Origin: Sporosarcina sp. P33 | GTDB taxonomy: Bacteria > Bacillota > Bacilli > Bacillales_A > Planococcaceae | Direction of reading: 5' to 3' | NCBI RefSeq assembly: GCF_002077155.1 | Contig: NZ_CP015027.1 | Coordinates: 2,272,501 to 2,336,500, forward strand | DNA length: 64,000 nucleotides | Shown here: positions 51,605 through 64,000 of the stretch, piece after piece | How the letters are laid out: the number at the start of each line of letters is the position of its first letter | How positions within the stretch are numbered: the stretch's first letter is position 1 | Notes under the pieces: generated by a model | Told to the model about the DNA's origin: nothing | Seen by the model: the letters and a program-made list of their open reading frames with translations, nothing else | The model's database searches: none | Made by a program: the position numbers and the translations under genes

Positions 51605-51634
51605 AGCGCCCGACACCGTGTCGGGCGCTTTTTG
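51605..51634 (+). terminator. Terminator after glyA
   Basis: AGCGCCCGACA (51605-51615) pairs perfectly with TGTCGGGCGCT (51619-51629), followed by a T tract. Confidence 0.93.
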
Positions 51635-51695
51635 TCGGGATGATTTTGTGCAGGAGCCGTTGGGGCGGGGGAGTGCTTGGTTGTTTGGGATTAAT

Positions 51696-52135
51696 GCTCA
51701 AGCGCTCAACCCACATCGGGGACCGCTCATAGCCCACGTCCAAGCGCTCAATCCGTGTCCGCCAGCGCTCATAGCTCGTGGCCAAGCGCTCAATCCATGT
51801 CCGCCAGCGCTCAAAGCTCGCGTCCAAGCGCTCAACCCACCTCCGCCAGCGCTCATAGCCCGTAGCCAAGCGCTCAACCCACATCCGCCAGCGCTCATAG
51901 CCCGTGGCCAAGTGCTCAATCCATGTCCGCCACCGCTCATAACCCACGTCCAAGCGCTCAATCCACCTCCGCCAGCGCTCATAGCCCGTAGCCAAGCGCT
52001 CAACCCACGTCCAAGCGCTCAATCCACCTCCGCCACCGCTCATAACCCACGTCCAAGCGCTCAATCCACCTCCGCCAGCGCTCATAGCCCGCGTCCAAGC
52101 GCTCAACCCAAGTCCACAGTCAAACACTCACACCC
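51696..52135 (+). repeat. 21-bp tandem repeat array D
   Basis: About 21 monomers, mostly 42-bp dimers: CAAGCGCTCAAYCC in one half and AGCGCTCATAGC in the other. By eye it is much closer to array A than to B or C. One place (around 52000) lacks a half-unit, which points to slippage or unequal exchange at monomer level. Same orientation as the other three arrays. It lies between the glyA terminator and the upp promoter. Confidence 0.93.
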
Positions 52136-52248
52136 CATTCCAGCCCAACAATGACCATCCATCCGCCAAGTTTATCCAGCATCGAGAGACACTTTGCTCT
52201 TTCGTCACAACAATTCGTATATGTTCACTGCGCCTGTCGCGTGATTTC

Positions 52249-52257
52249 TGTTATAAT
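52249..52257 (+). promoter_or_regulatory. Extended -10 promoter for upp
   Basis: TGTTATAAT carries the TG extension at 52249-52250 and a perfect TATAAT at 52252-52257, about 31 bp ahead of the upp start. No good -35 is visible, which extended -10 promoters tolerate. Confidence 0.5.
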
Positions 52258-52288
52258 GTACAAGATATTCCGAAAAGGAGCGATACCA

Positions 52289-52918
52289 ATGGGAAAAGTA
52301 CATGTTTTTGATCATCCATTAATTCAGCACAAATTGACGTTTATACGAAAGGCAGATACAGGAACGAAAGAATTCCGCGAGCTCGTGAATGAGTTGGCGA
52401 CACTGATGGCATTTGAAATCACACGTGAACTTCCAACTAAAGAAATCACAATTCAAACACCAGTCTGCGAAGCGAAGTCCCGCGTGCTGGCAGGGAAGAA
52501 GCTGGGGATTGTGCCGATCTTGCGTGCGGGAATCGGCATGGTGGACGGCATTATCGATTTAATTCCGGCTGCAAAAGTGGGACACGTCGGGTTATTCCGT
52601 GATCCGGAAACGCTAAAACCGGTAGAATACTTTGTGAAGCTGCCTTCTGATGTTGCCGAGCGCGAATTCATCGTAGTGGATCCGATGCTTGCGACAGGCG
52701 GAACAGCAGTCGAAGCCATCAATTCAATGAAAAAACGCGGAGCGGTCAACATCAAATTTATGTGTCTCGTCGCTGCTCCTGAAGGCGTCGAAATATTGAC
52801 GAAAGAACACCCGGATGTAGATGTTTATATCGCAGCATTGGACGAAAAGCTGAACGAAGACGGCTATATCGTACCTGGACTGGGTGACGCTGGTGACCGT
52901 TTATTCGGCACAAAATAA
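52289..52918 (+). CDS. upp: Uracil phosphoribosyltransferase
   Basis: 209 residues. The PRPP-binding motif [15 protein letters not shown] and the uracil-binding C-terminal [16 protein letters not shown] are present. It converts uracil and PRPP to UMP. AAAGGAG precedes ATG 52289; the longer upstream frame enters array D and is not coding. Sixteen bases separate it from mnaA. Confidence 0.96.
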   Translation: MGKVHVFDHPLIQHKLTFIRKADTGTKEFRELVNELATLMAFEITRELPTKEITIQTPVCEAKSRVLAGKKLGIVPILRAGIGMVDGIIDLIPAAKVGHVGLFRDPETLKPVEYFVKLPSDVAEREFIVVDPMLATGGTAVEAINSMKKRGAVNIKFMCLVAAPEGVEILTKEHPDVDVYIAALDEKLNEDGYIVPGLGDAGDRLFGTK

Positions 52919-52933
52919 TGGAGGGAACAAACA

Positions 52934-54052
52934 TTGACTAAAAAGTGGAAAGTGATGACGATTTTCGGCACAAGACCGGAAGCGATTAAAATGGCGCCAC
53001 TCGTGCTGGAACTGGAAAAACATCCGGATCAAATCGAGTCGATTGTCACAGTCACTGCCCAGCATCGTCAAATGCTTGACCAAGTGCTGGAAACATTCAA
53101 AATAACACCTGATTATGATTTGAATATCATGAAAGACCGCCAGACACTGATCGACGTAGCCACTCGGGGCCTCGAAGGTCTGGACAAAGTAATGAAAGAA
53201 GCAAAGCCGGATATCGTGCTCGTCCACGGCGATACATCGACTACTTTCATCGGCAGTCTGGCAGCTTTCTACAATCAAATCTCAGTGGGGCACGTGGAAG
53301 CAGGATTGCGGACGTGGAATAAATTCTCACCGTATCCTGAAGAGATGAACCGTCAATTGACTGGCGTCATCGCTGATCTTCATTTTTCGCCAACTGAAAA
53401 GTCAGCACAAAACCTGTTAGATGAAGGCAAAAATAAAGACCGCATCTACGTCACGGGCAATACGGCGATTGATGCACTGCAAACGACAGTTGACCCGGAT
53501 TATCATCATCCGATTTTCGATACACTCGGCGACGACCGTTTAGTTCTATTGACCGCACACCGCCGAGAAAACCTGGGCGAACCGATGCGCAATATGTTCC
53601 GTGCGATCAACCGTCTGCTCGACAAACATGACGACATCCAGGTGATTTACCCTGTGCACATGAATCCGGCTGTGCGTGAAGTGGCGGATGAACTGCTTGG
53701 AAACAACAACCGCGTTCACTTGATTGAACCGTTGGAAGTATTGGATTTCCATAACTTCGCAGCCCGTTCACACATCATCCTTACCGACTCCGGCGGCATC
53801 CAGGAAGAAGCGCCTTCACTTGGCAAGCCTGTCATTGTCCTGCGTGACACGACTGAACGTCCGGAAGGGATAGATGCAGGAACGCTGCGCCTGGCAGGAA
53901 CGGAAGAGGAAGATATCTTCCGGCTGTCCGATACACTTCTGTCCGATCACGCCGAGTACGAAAAAATGTCCAAAGCCCACAATCCATACGGCGATGGCCA
54001 TGCGTCAAAGCGAATAGTAGAATCGTTACTCAAATATCTTTCTTCATTATAA
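52934..54052 (+). CDS. mnaA: UDP-N-acetylglucosamine 2-epimerase (non-hydrolysing)
   Basis: 372 residues of the WecB/MnaA family. GTRPEAIKMAPL at the N-terminus, VHGDTSTTF, HVEAGLRTWN and TDSGGIQEEAP are the family motifs. It makes UDP-ManNAc for teichoic-acid linkage units and other cell-wall polymers. TTG start at 52934 with GGAGGGAAC upstream. It lies between upp and the atp operon, a position that mnaA does not hold in B. subtilis. Confidence 0.94.
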   Translation: MTKKWKVMTIFGTRPEAIKMAPLVLELEKHPDQIESIVTVTAQHRQMLDQVLETFKITPDYDLNIMKDRQTLIDVATRGLEGLDKVMKEAKPDIVLVHGDTSTTFIGSLAAFYNQISVGHVEAGLRTWNKFSPYPEEMNRQLTGVIADLHFSPTEKSAQNLLDEGKNKDRIYVTGNTAIDALQTTVDPDYHHPIFDTLGDDRLVLLTAHRRENLGEPMRNMFRAINRLLDKHDDIQVIYPVHMNPAVREVADELLGNNNRVHLIEPLEVLDFHNFAARSHIILTDSGGIQEEAPSLGKPVIVLRDTTERPEGIDAGTLRLAGTEEEDIFRLSDTLLSDHAEYEKMSKAHNPYGDGHASKRIVESLLKYLSSL

Positions 54053-54060
54053 TAACAATC

Positions 54061-54093
54061 AAAACAGCAGAGACTTTTCCTCTGCTGTTTTTT
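54061..54093 (+). terminator. Terminator after mnaA
   Basis: AAAACAGCAGAG pairs with CTCTGCTGTTTT around a short loop and is followed by T residues. Confidence 0.92.
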
Positions 54094-54144
54094 TCTGCAT
54101 GTAAGTAAAATGGTAAGAGGAAAGTAAGAAGGGCTTGTGGTTCG

Positions 54145-54230
54145 GGATTGAAGCTCCAGCTGGGGACGCTTTCCGGAGGGCGGGCGGTGAAACACCCTTC
54201 GCTCGAAGGGTGTTTCACCTGTCAAAGCAA
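54145..54230. repeat. Palindromic intergenic element with a 16-bp perfect stem
   Basis: GGTGAAACACCCTTCG (54186-54201) and its exact complement (54204-54219) are separated by two bases. Next to it, GGGATTGAAGC and GGGGACGCTTTCC are shared in inverted sense with the element at 54444-54571, so both belong to one family of GC-rich repeats. Non-coding. Confidence 0.75.
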
Positions 54231-54443
54231 AGATGTGCTCCTATTCGCTTCCGCTTCACTCCTAATTTTATAGTGGTTGCACTTGAATCACTTACTGACG
54301 GTAGAGTGTGAAACAGTACTTGTTTTGGAGTTATTTAAGTTCAAGTTCAAGTGCAAATCAAGATTACTTACCTGTTAATCTAGTAAGTCGATTGCAGCCT
54401 AGCTTCAATGCACAACAATAAGTACCTCCCTCTCTCATTGCAA

Positions 54444-54571
54444 GGGATTGAAGCGCAGGAGGGGCGACTCCCGATGGATCAGCCCGACAGGTGAGACAAC
54501 CAGAAGGAGCCTGCGACTTGGTTGGCTCAGCGCGGGCCCATGGGAAAGCGTCCCCTCCGAAGCGCAAATCC
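54444..54571. repeat. Bacillaceae-type GC-rich palindromic repeat (~128 bp)
   Basis: The left end GGGATTGAAGCGCAGGAGGG is complementary to the right end CCTCCGAAGCGCAAATCCC, with matching inner parts (GGGCGACTCCC; GGAAAGCGTCCC). It resembles dispersed intergenic repeats that I know from Bacillus, Oceanobacillus and Lysinibacillus genomes. The 54094-54753 interval holds this element, the one at 54145-54230 and A+T-rich sequence, and no gene. Confidence 0.75.
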
Positions 54572-54753
54572 CCACCCCGACACACTGCCGGCCTCTCAAA
54601 TTAATAAACCAATACAATCCACAAATTTCACTCTTCAATACGTAAATAATACCCCCCTAACAACACGTCACAAAATGCAAGCAAAAATTGAAAAACAAAT
54701 ATGTCGAATGTTTGACAAAGAGAACGCATTGTGAATTAATTCACCTGAATCAA

Positions 54754-54782
54754 TTGACATAAAAAACCCCCTATTGTATGCT
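54754..54782 (+). promoter_or_regulatory. Promoter of the ATP synthase operon
   Basis: Perfect TTGACA (54754-54759), 17-bp spacer, and TATGCT (54777-54782). The predicted transcript has a leader of about 290 nt before atpI, with several short inverted repeats (for example CGACAATCGTCG near 55013). Confidence 0.8.
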
Positions 54783-55080
54783 AACAAAGGGTAAGATTGA
54801 TAAGGAACTCATACATATGTTGAGTACAAAAATGATGTTTTAGAAGTTTCTAGTCTTCACTCAGAAACGCCAAAAACCAACCATTTGCGGATGTCGCTCA
54901 TAGCAACGTCACCTGGTGGACGGTACAGGCGATTCACTTACAATTTCCAGGTTCCTTTGCAAGGAATCTATGTCGTTGAAACAAGATCAAAACGACAAAG
55001 ACTCATCTCTCTCGACAATCGTCGGGAACTACTGAACACTTCAGACGCTGGAATCCAAATACGAATTGGGAGAATCGACA

Positions 55081-55449
55081 ATGCAAAGTATGCAGGAAAT
55101 ATTCAAACAGCAAAAGAAGGGTTTCTTTTTTTTGCTAGCATTGTTCGTGCTCGGCTGGTTCTTATTGGACTACCGTACTATCTTCGCGGGACTCATCTTA
55201 GGTTCACTTTTCGGTATGTATAACTTTTGGATTTTATTACGGCGTATGGAGCGGTTTGACCGTTCGATTACGGAAGAAACGCGTGCGAAGTCATTAGGTA
55301 TGGGTTTACGTTTTGCATCAGGTGTAGCGGCTGCGGCCATTGCACTCGTAATGCCGGAGGAGTTCGATTTGATCAGCACGGTAATCGGGTTAATGATACC
55401 CTACGCATTGCTGTTTACTGGTCATCTGCTGTTCCATTGGAAGCATTGA
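55081..55449 (+). CDS. atpI: ATP synthase subunit I
   Basis: 122 residues, four predicted membrane helices. AtpI assists assembly of the c-ring in the Fo sector. ATG 55081 is followed by QSMQEIFKQQKKGFFFLL; a TTG five codons earlier is also open. It is the first gene of the atp operon. Confidence 0.88.
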   Translation: MQSMQEIFKQQKKGFFFLLALFVLGWFLLDYRTIFAGLILGSLFGMYNFWILLRRMERFDRSITEETRAKSLGMGLRFASGVAAAAIALVMPEEFDLISTVIGLMIPYALLFTGHLLFHWKH

Positions 55450-55460
55450 CACTTTACTAG

Positions 55461-56192
<732 letters not shown>

Positions 56193-56214
56193 ACATATAT
56201 TTACCCTATTTTAG

Positions 56215-56472
<258 letters not shown>

Positions 56473-56484
56473 TTATTGCGCAAT

Positions 56485-56526
56485 ATGGCGAAGCACGTAG
56501 TAATGTTCTTCGCCATGCTTTATGTG
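56485..56526 (+). promoter_or_regulatory. Intercistronic hairpin between atpE and atpF
   Basis: ATGGCGAAG (56485-56493) pairs perfectly with CTTCGCCAT (56518-56526), with no T tract after it. The atpE-atpF gap (157 bp) is the longest inside the atp structural genes. It may protect the atpE message or reduce read-through, which would suit the high copy number of subunit c. Confidence 0.6.
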
Positions 56527-56629
56527 GTGAAACAAATGCATGAACGAACAGAACATAGAATAATTTTGCCGGTAACGGCAGAACATTGAAACGAAAGAGT
56601 CATGAGCTCTTGAAGGGAGTGAAACAATC

Positions 56630-57178
56630 GTGTTGGATACCTTCGTCCTTTTATCAGCAGAAGCTGACGCAGGATTTTTAGCTAGTTTGAACCAACGACT
56701 CAATTTGGGTGACATCATCGTCACTGTCGTATTTTTCACGATTCTCATGGTACTTCTGAAGAAGTTTGCATGGGGTCCGTTAATGGGCGTGATGGATCAG
56801 CGGGCGCAATTAATCGCCACGGAGATCGAACAGGCCGAAGCAAGCCGTCAAGAATCTGCAAAGCTTCTTGAAGAACAGCGTGCGCTATTGAAAGAAGCAC
56901 GTGACAACGCACAATCTATCGTTGAAACAGCGAAGAAACAAGGTGACACTCAACGTGAAGAGCTGATTACGGCTGCACGCGCTGAAGTAAACCGTATGAA
57001 AGAATCTGCAACTCTCGAAATCGCTACAGAAAAAGAGAAAGCAGTTGCAGCAGTTCGCGAAGAATTCGTATCTCTTTCTATCTTGGCTGCGTCTAAAGTT
57101 CTTGGGAAAGAAATTTCCGAAGAAGATAACCGCGCATTGATCGAAGAAACGATTGTGAAGGCAGGCGAAGGGCGATGA
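56630..57178 (+). CDS. atpF: ATP synthase Fo subunit b
   Basis: 182 residues: one N-terminal membrane helix (VTVVFFTILMVLLKKFAW) and a long charged coiled coil that forms the peripheral stalk. GTG start at 56630 with AGGGAGTG upstream. It overlaps atpH (ATGAG). Confidence 0.94.
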   Translation: MLDTFVLLSAEADAGFLASLNQRLNLGDIIVTVVFFTILMVLLKKFAWGPLMGVMDQRAQLIATEIEQAEASRQESAKLLEEQRALLKEARDNAQSIVETAKKQGDTQREELITAARAEVNRMKESATLEIATEKEKAVAAVREEFVSLSILAASKVLGKEISEEDNRALIEETIVKAGEGR

Positions 57179-57711
57179 GCCAATCGGTAATCGCAAAACG
57201 TTATGCCGTTGCATTGTTTGAAGCCGCACAGGAAAAGCAGCAAACGCTTGCTGTGCAGTCAGATCTAAAAGAATTAAAAAAAGTGTTCGCTGAAGAAAAG
57301 CAATTTGACGAGATGTTAATCTCACCGAAGTTCTCTATTCAAAAGAAAAAAGAATTGATTGGTCAGCTATTCAGCGGAGCGAACCAGCTTGTATTGAACA
57401 CACTTTACGTGCTGATCGATGCAGGCCGTATCGGAGAAATCGGCAATCTAATCGAAGACTTCCAAGAGCTCGCTAACGAAGCTTCTGGAGTTGCCGAAGC
57501 GAAAGTCTTCTCTACACGTCCGCTTTCTGATGAAGAAAGTACAGCGATCTCTGCTGCGTTCGCGCACAAAGTAGGGAAACAATCATTGCATATCGAAAAC
57601 GTAATTGATCCTAGCCTGATCGGCGGCATTCGCCTTCAGATCGGCAATCAAATTTACGACAGCAGCATCAGCGCGAAGTTAGCGCGTCTTGAACGTCAAT
57701 TAATCAATTAA
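57175..57711 (+). CDS. atpH: ATP synthase F1 subunit delta
   Basis: 178 residues, an OSCP/delta subunit that links the peripheral stalk to the top of F1. The N-terminal helical domain (VIAKRYAVALFEAAQE) and the C-terminal DPSLIGGIRLQIGN segment are typical. It starts inside the atpF stop region. Confidence 0.95.
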   Translation: MSQSVIAKRYAVALFEAAQEKQQTLAVQSDLKELKKVFAEEKQFDEMLISPKFSIQKKKELIGQLFSGANQLVLNTLYVLIDAGRIGEIGNLIEDFQELANEASGVAEAKVFSTRPLSDEESTAISAAFAHKVGKQSLHIENVIDPSLIGGIRLQIGNQIYDSSISAKLARLERQLIN

Positions 57712-59247
<1,536 letters not shown>

Positions 59248-59286
59248 TTTTTATTGAATGGATCTTAAAATAAAGGTGGTGAATAG

Positions 59287-60147
<861 letters not shown>

Positions 60148-60156
60148 TAGATTTGA

Positions 60157-61596
<1,440 letters not shown>

Positions 61597-61620
61597 GAAA
61601 AGGGACCAGGAGGGAAAAAA

Positions 61621-62025
61621 ATGAGTAAAATCAAAGTGAATATCGTCACTCCCGACGGCCCTGTTTGTGAAATGGACGCGAACATGGTGATTGCAGTCAC
61701 CGAAGCTGGTGAGATCGGGGTTCTTCCCGGCCACATCGCAATGGTCGCTCCGCTTCAAATTGGTGCACTCCGCCTGAAAACAGACGGTAAAACAGAAACT
61801 GTCGCAGTCCACGGAGGCTTCATTGAGGTCCGTCCTGAAGTGGTTACTGTATTGGCACAGAGTGCGGAAATGGCTGAGTCCATTGATATTGCGCGTGCAA
61901 AAAGAGCTGCAGAAAAAGCAGAACAAGATTTGAAGAATAAATCCGATGATCTTAGTCAGCGCTTATATGAGCTTGATTTGAAGCGTGCGATCAACCGCAT
62001 GCAAGTGTATGAACAACGTATTTAA
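61621..62025 (+). CDS. atpC: ATP synthase F1 subunit epsilon
   Basis: 134 residues: an N-terminal beta-sandwich (VNIVTPDGPVCEMDANMV) and two C-terminal helices that regulate rotation. AGGAGG precedes the ATG. It is the last gene of the operon, before a strong terminator. Confidence 0.96.
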   Translation: MSKIKVNIVTPDGPVCEMDANMVIAVTEAGEIGVLPGHIAMVAPLQIGALRLKTDGKTETVAVHGGFIEVRPEVVTVLAQSAEMAESIDIARAKRAAEKAEQDLKNKSDDLSQRLYELDLKRAINRMQVYEQRI

Positions 62026-62036
62026 TTTATAAAAAT

Positions 62037-62068
62037 GGGCGGACAGACGATTTTCTGTCCGCCCGTTT
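62037..62068 (+). terminator. Terminator of the atp operon
   Basis: GGGCGGACAGA (62037-62047) pairs perfectly with TCTGTCCGCCC (62054-62064), followed by a T-rich tract. Confidence 0.93.
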
Positions 62069-62098
62069 TCTTTATCTTGAGTAAGAGGAGTGTCAGAA

Positions 62099-62332
62099 AT
62101 GGACAGCATGCTAGGCAGCAATCCGCTGCTCGCAATTGTATCTCACATTTTCTTCATCGGCGTCAGCTTCTACGCACTGCAGGCAATTCTGCCGGAAGCG
62201 ATCATTCGAAAAAACCGCGTATTCCAAACACAACTTTTGTTTATTTTGCTAAGTATTGCAATTGGATCTACCGTATCAAAATTCTTTTTAGACATATCCT
62301 ATTGGTCAGGGAGATGGGCAACCTGGTTTTGA
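62099..62332 (+). CDS. ywzB: DUF1146 family small membrane protein (YwzB)
   Basis: 77 residues with two membrane helices (HIFFIGVSFYALQAI and QLLFILLSIAIGSTVSKFF). DUF1146/YwzB proteins lie between atpC and murAA in many Bacillales; the function is unknown. ATG 62099 follows AAGAGGAG; an in-frame GTG three codons earlier is possible. Confidence 0.85.
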   Translation: MDSMLGSNPLLAIVSHIFFIGVSFYALQAILPEAIIRKNRVFQTQLLFILLSIAIGSTVSKFFLDISYWSGRWATWF

Positions 62333-62709
62333 TTTCCTTCAGCTGAAGCTCTACGAGAATCAACAGCAGGAATCAGAACTCTGGCTGAAAGAAATTAAAC
62401 GTTTGAAAGTACTTACTGATCTGAGTTAAAAAAAGATAAATACACAATGATAGCAAGACAATGGCAGCTGGAGTCCGAGCGAAGAATTGGGAAGAAAAAG
62501 CCCAAACTATTCATTTTAAATACCTTAGCTGCTGTCAATCTGTAATATATGTGAAACAAATTTAACATCGAAAGCGTGTAAACTGTAGGAATATGGGGTA
62601 TTACGTGTAATGTGGCTTAAAAAGATCAGTCATATGTAAGCACTTTGTGTCAGATCCTCACATATACTACAGCACGCAAGAAATAACGCAAAACTGCGCC
62701 GGAAGATAC

Positions 62710-62738
62710 TTGTTTAGTGAAGTTTTACAAGGTACAAT
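62710..62738 (+). promoter_or_regulatory. Possible promoter for murAA
   Basis: TTGTTT (62710-62715), 17-bp spacer, TACAAT (62733-62738), about 130 bp ahead of murAA. The 62333-62865 interval has no gene I can support. Confidence 0.45.
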
Positions 62739-62865
62739 AGTATATGTTTTATATGTGAATTATGGTAAATAATAAAGACTTGGACACAACACTGAAAATG
62801 TTTATAGACGACTTTTGAAAAATAGGCTGTGGGTGAAGGATAAATTGGACTCGGAGGGGCTACTG

Positions 62866-64000
62866 GTGGAAAAAATTATTATTAACGGCGGGCGTACTTT
62901 AAAAGGGAACGTACGTGTAGAAGGTGCGAAGAACGCGGTATTACCGATCTTGGCTGCTGCTTTATTAGCATCTGAAGGAGTGAACGTCATTCGTGATGTT
63001 CCGAACCTGTCAGATGTTCGGACAATCAATGAAGTGCTCAAAAGTTTAAATGCAAAAATTACGCATGACCCTGAAAAAGGGGAAGTCATCGTAGATTCAC
63101 GCGGCAGACTGGCAGATGAAGCACAATTTGAATTTGTACGTAAAATGCGCGCATCCATTTTAGTAATGGGACCGCTGCTGGCCCGTAACGGATTTGCGCG
63201 TGTCGCATTACCAGGCGGCTGTGCAATTGGGTCAAGACCGATCGATCAGCACTTAAAAGGCTTTGAAGCAATGGGCGCGGAAATTACATTTGGTCATGGA
63301 CATGTTGAAGCGAAAGTAGACGGCCGATTAAAAGGCGCGAAAATCTATTTGGACTTCCCGAGCGTAGGTGCAACGGAAAATATTATGACAGCTGCTGCAT
63401 TAGCAGAAGGCACGACCGTCATTGAGAACGCCGCTAAAGAACCGGAAATTGTAGACTTGGCGAACTTCATCAATGAAATGGGCGGTAAAGTAGTAGGAGC
63501 AGGTACAGATAATATTCGTATTGAAGGTGTTCCGACACTTTATGCATCTACTCATCATATTATTCCGGATCGTATCGAAGCCGGGACATTCATGGTGGCT
63601 GCAGCAATCACCGGCGGAGACGTCGTGATTGAAAATGCAGTACCTGAACACTCTACTGCGTTAATTTCTAAGTTAACGGAAATGGGCGTAACTATTACTG
63701 TATTGGATGAAGGGGTCCGTGTAACAGCGACGCATCCGCTGAAGGCAGTTGACCTGAAGACGATGCCGCACCCTGGCTTCCCGACAGATATGCAGTCACA
63801 AATGATGGCATTGATGTTAAAAGCTACAGGCATAGGTGTGCTGACGGAAACTGTATTTGAAAATCGTTTTATGCACGTGGAAGAATTCCGCCGTATGAAC
63901 GCGGATGTGAAAATCGAAGGACGTTCTGTTATTGTTTCAGGCCCTTCAAAAATCCAGGGAGCGGAAGTCGCAGCCACAGACTTGCGCGCCGCTGCATCAC
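62866..64000 (+). CDS. murAA: UDP-N-acetylglucosamine 1-carboxyvinyltransferase (first MurA), 3' end beyond window
   Basis: 378 codons are visible and the frame is still open at the window edge; the family is about 430-440 residues. [10 protein letters not shown], the fosfomycin-target Cys in [11 protein letters not shown] and [13 protein letters not shown] are present. It catalyses the first committed step of peptidoglycan synthesis and is the second MurA in this window (other copy at 36574). Its place behind atpC-ywzB matches murAA of B. subtilis. The GTG start at 62866 follows CGGAGGGG. Confidence 0.96.
   Translation, partial: MEKIIINGGRTLKGNVRVEGAKNAVLPILAAALLASEGVNVIRDVPNLSDVRTINEVLKSLNAKITHDPEKGEVIVDSRGRLADEAQFEFVRKMRASILVMGPLLARNGFARVALPGGCAIGSRPIDQHLKGFEAMGAEITFGHGHVEAKVDGRLKGAKIYLDFPSVGATENIMTAAALAEGTTVIENAAKEPEIVDLANFINEMGGKVVGAGTDNIRIEGVPTLYASTHHIIPDRIEAGTFMVAAAITGGDVVIENAVPEHSTALISKLTEMGVTITVLDEGVRVTATHPLKAVDLKTMPHPGFPTDMQSQMMALMLKATGIGVLTETVFENRFMHVEEFRRMNADVKIEGRSVIVSGPSKIQGAEVAATDLRAAAS

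Noticed and set aside
54885-55223. 112-codon frame ahead of and inside atpI
   Set aside because: It overlaps atpI in another frame, has no ribosome site, and shows arginine-rich, shadow-like composition.
62301-62429. Frame ending LWLKEIKRLKVLTDLS after ywzB
   Set aside because: It looks protein-like at its C-terminal end and might be a remnant, but it has no start codon or ribosome site of its own, and I recognise no family.

Overview
The window comes from a spore-forming, low-to-moderate G+C member of the Bacillales, most likely the Planococcaceae (a Sporosarcina-like genome; this is inferred from protein similarity and gene order). Spo0F, SpoIIR and a PbpG-type penicillin-binding protein point to endosporulation. 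The order argS, then fadF/acd/rpoE/pyrG/ywjG/spo0F/fbaA/tal/murA2/glpX/rho/rpmE/tdk/prfA/prmC/spoIIR/ywlC/ywlD/ywlE/rpiB/ywlG/glyA/upp/atp/murAA is the Bacillus subtilis-type backbone. Nearly all genes lie on the + strand.

Layout. 1-445 is a 21-bp tandem-repeat array, followed by pbpG (- strand). 2667-4747 is ywiB-argS. 4985-14411 is a cobalamin uptake and salvage operon behind a B12 riboswitch: btuF, btuC, a btuD-cbiZ fusion, cbiB, cobD, cobU, a truncated cobQ, cobS, cobC, a small cobU-like gene and pduO. 14480-16844 is a second 21-bp array, interrupted by an IS3-family element. 16839-18038 is an iron-type alcohol dehydrogenase (- strand). 18330-30668 is a fatty-acid and branched-acyl catabolism operon (fadF, thiolase, 3-hydroxyacyl-CoA dehydrogenase, two acyl-CoA dehydrogenases, a FadR-like TetR regulator, and the B12-dependent fused mutase IcmF). 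A second IS3-family element lies between fadF and the rest. 30840-40985 is the conserved rpoE-to-rpmE core. 41015-41560 is a third array. 41614-48300 runs from tdk to ywlE plus a chemotaxis receptor. 48301-49284 is non-coding and holds a degenerate palindrome and two copies of a ~275-bp foldback element. 49285-51598 is rpiB-ywlG-glyA. 51696-52135 is a fourth array. 52289-54052 is upp-mnaA. 54053-55080 holds palindromic repeats and the atp promoter. 55081-62025 is the complete F1Fo ATP synthase operon, then ywzB and the 5' part of murAA.

How the genes fit together. The salvage operon imports corrinoids (BtuFCD), trims the nucleotide loop (CbiZ), rebuilds it (CbiB, CobD, CobU, CobS, CobC) and adenosylates it (PduO). 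IcmF, 13 kb downstream, is an obvious consumer of the adenosylcobalamin. The fad operon carries its own TetR regulator, and a good FadR-type operator overlaps its promoter.

Most notable: (1) four intergenic arrays, all built from the same 21-bp monomer, all in the same orientation, each with its own higher-order period; (2) a CTP synthase whose glutaminase nucleophile is Ser381 instead of Cys; (3) a CobQ that has lost its glutaminase domain inside a salvage-only operon; (4) duplicated long foldback elements at 48.5-49.1 kb; (5) a hairpin that would hide the ribosome binding site of mntP.
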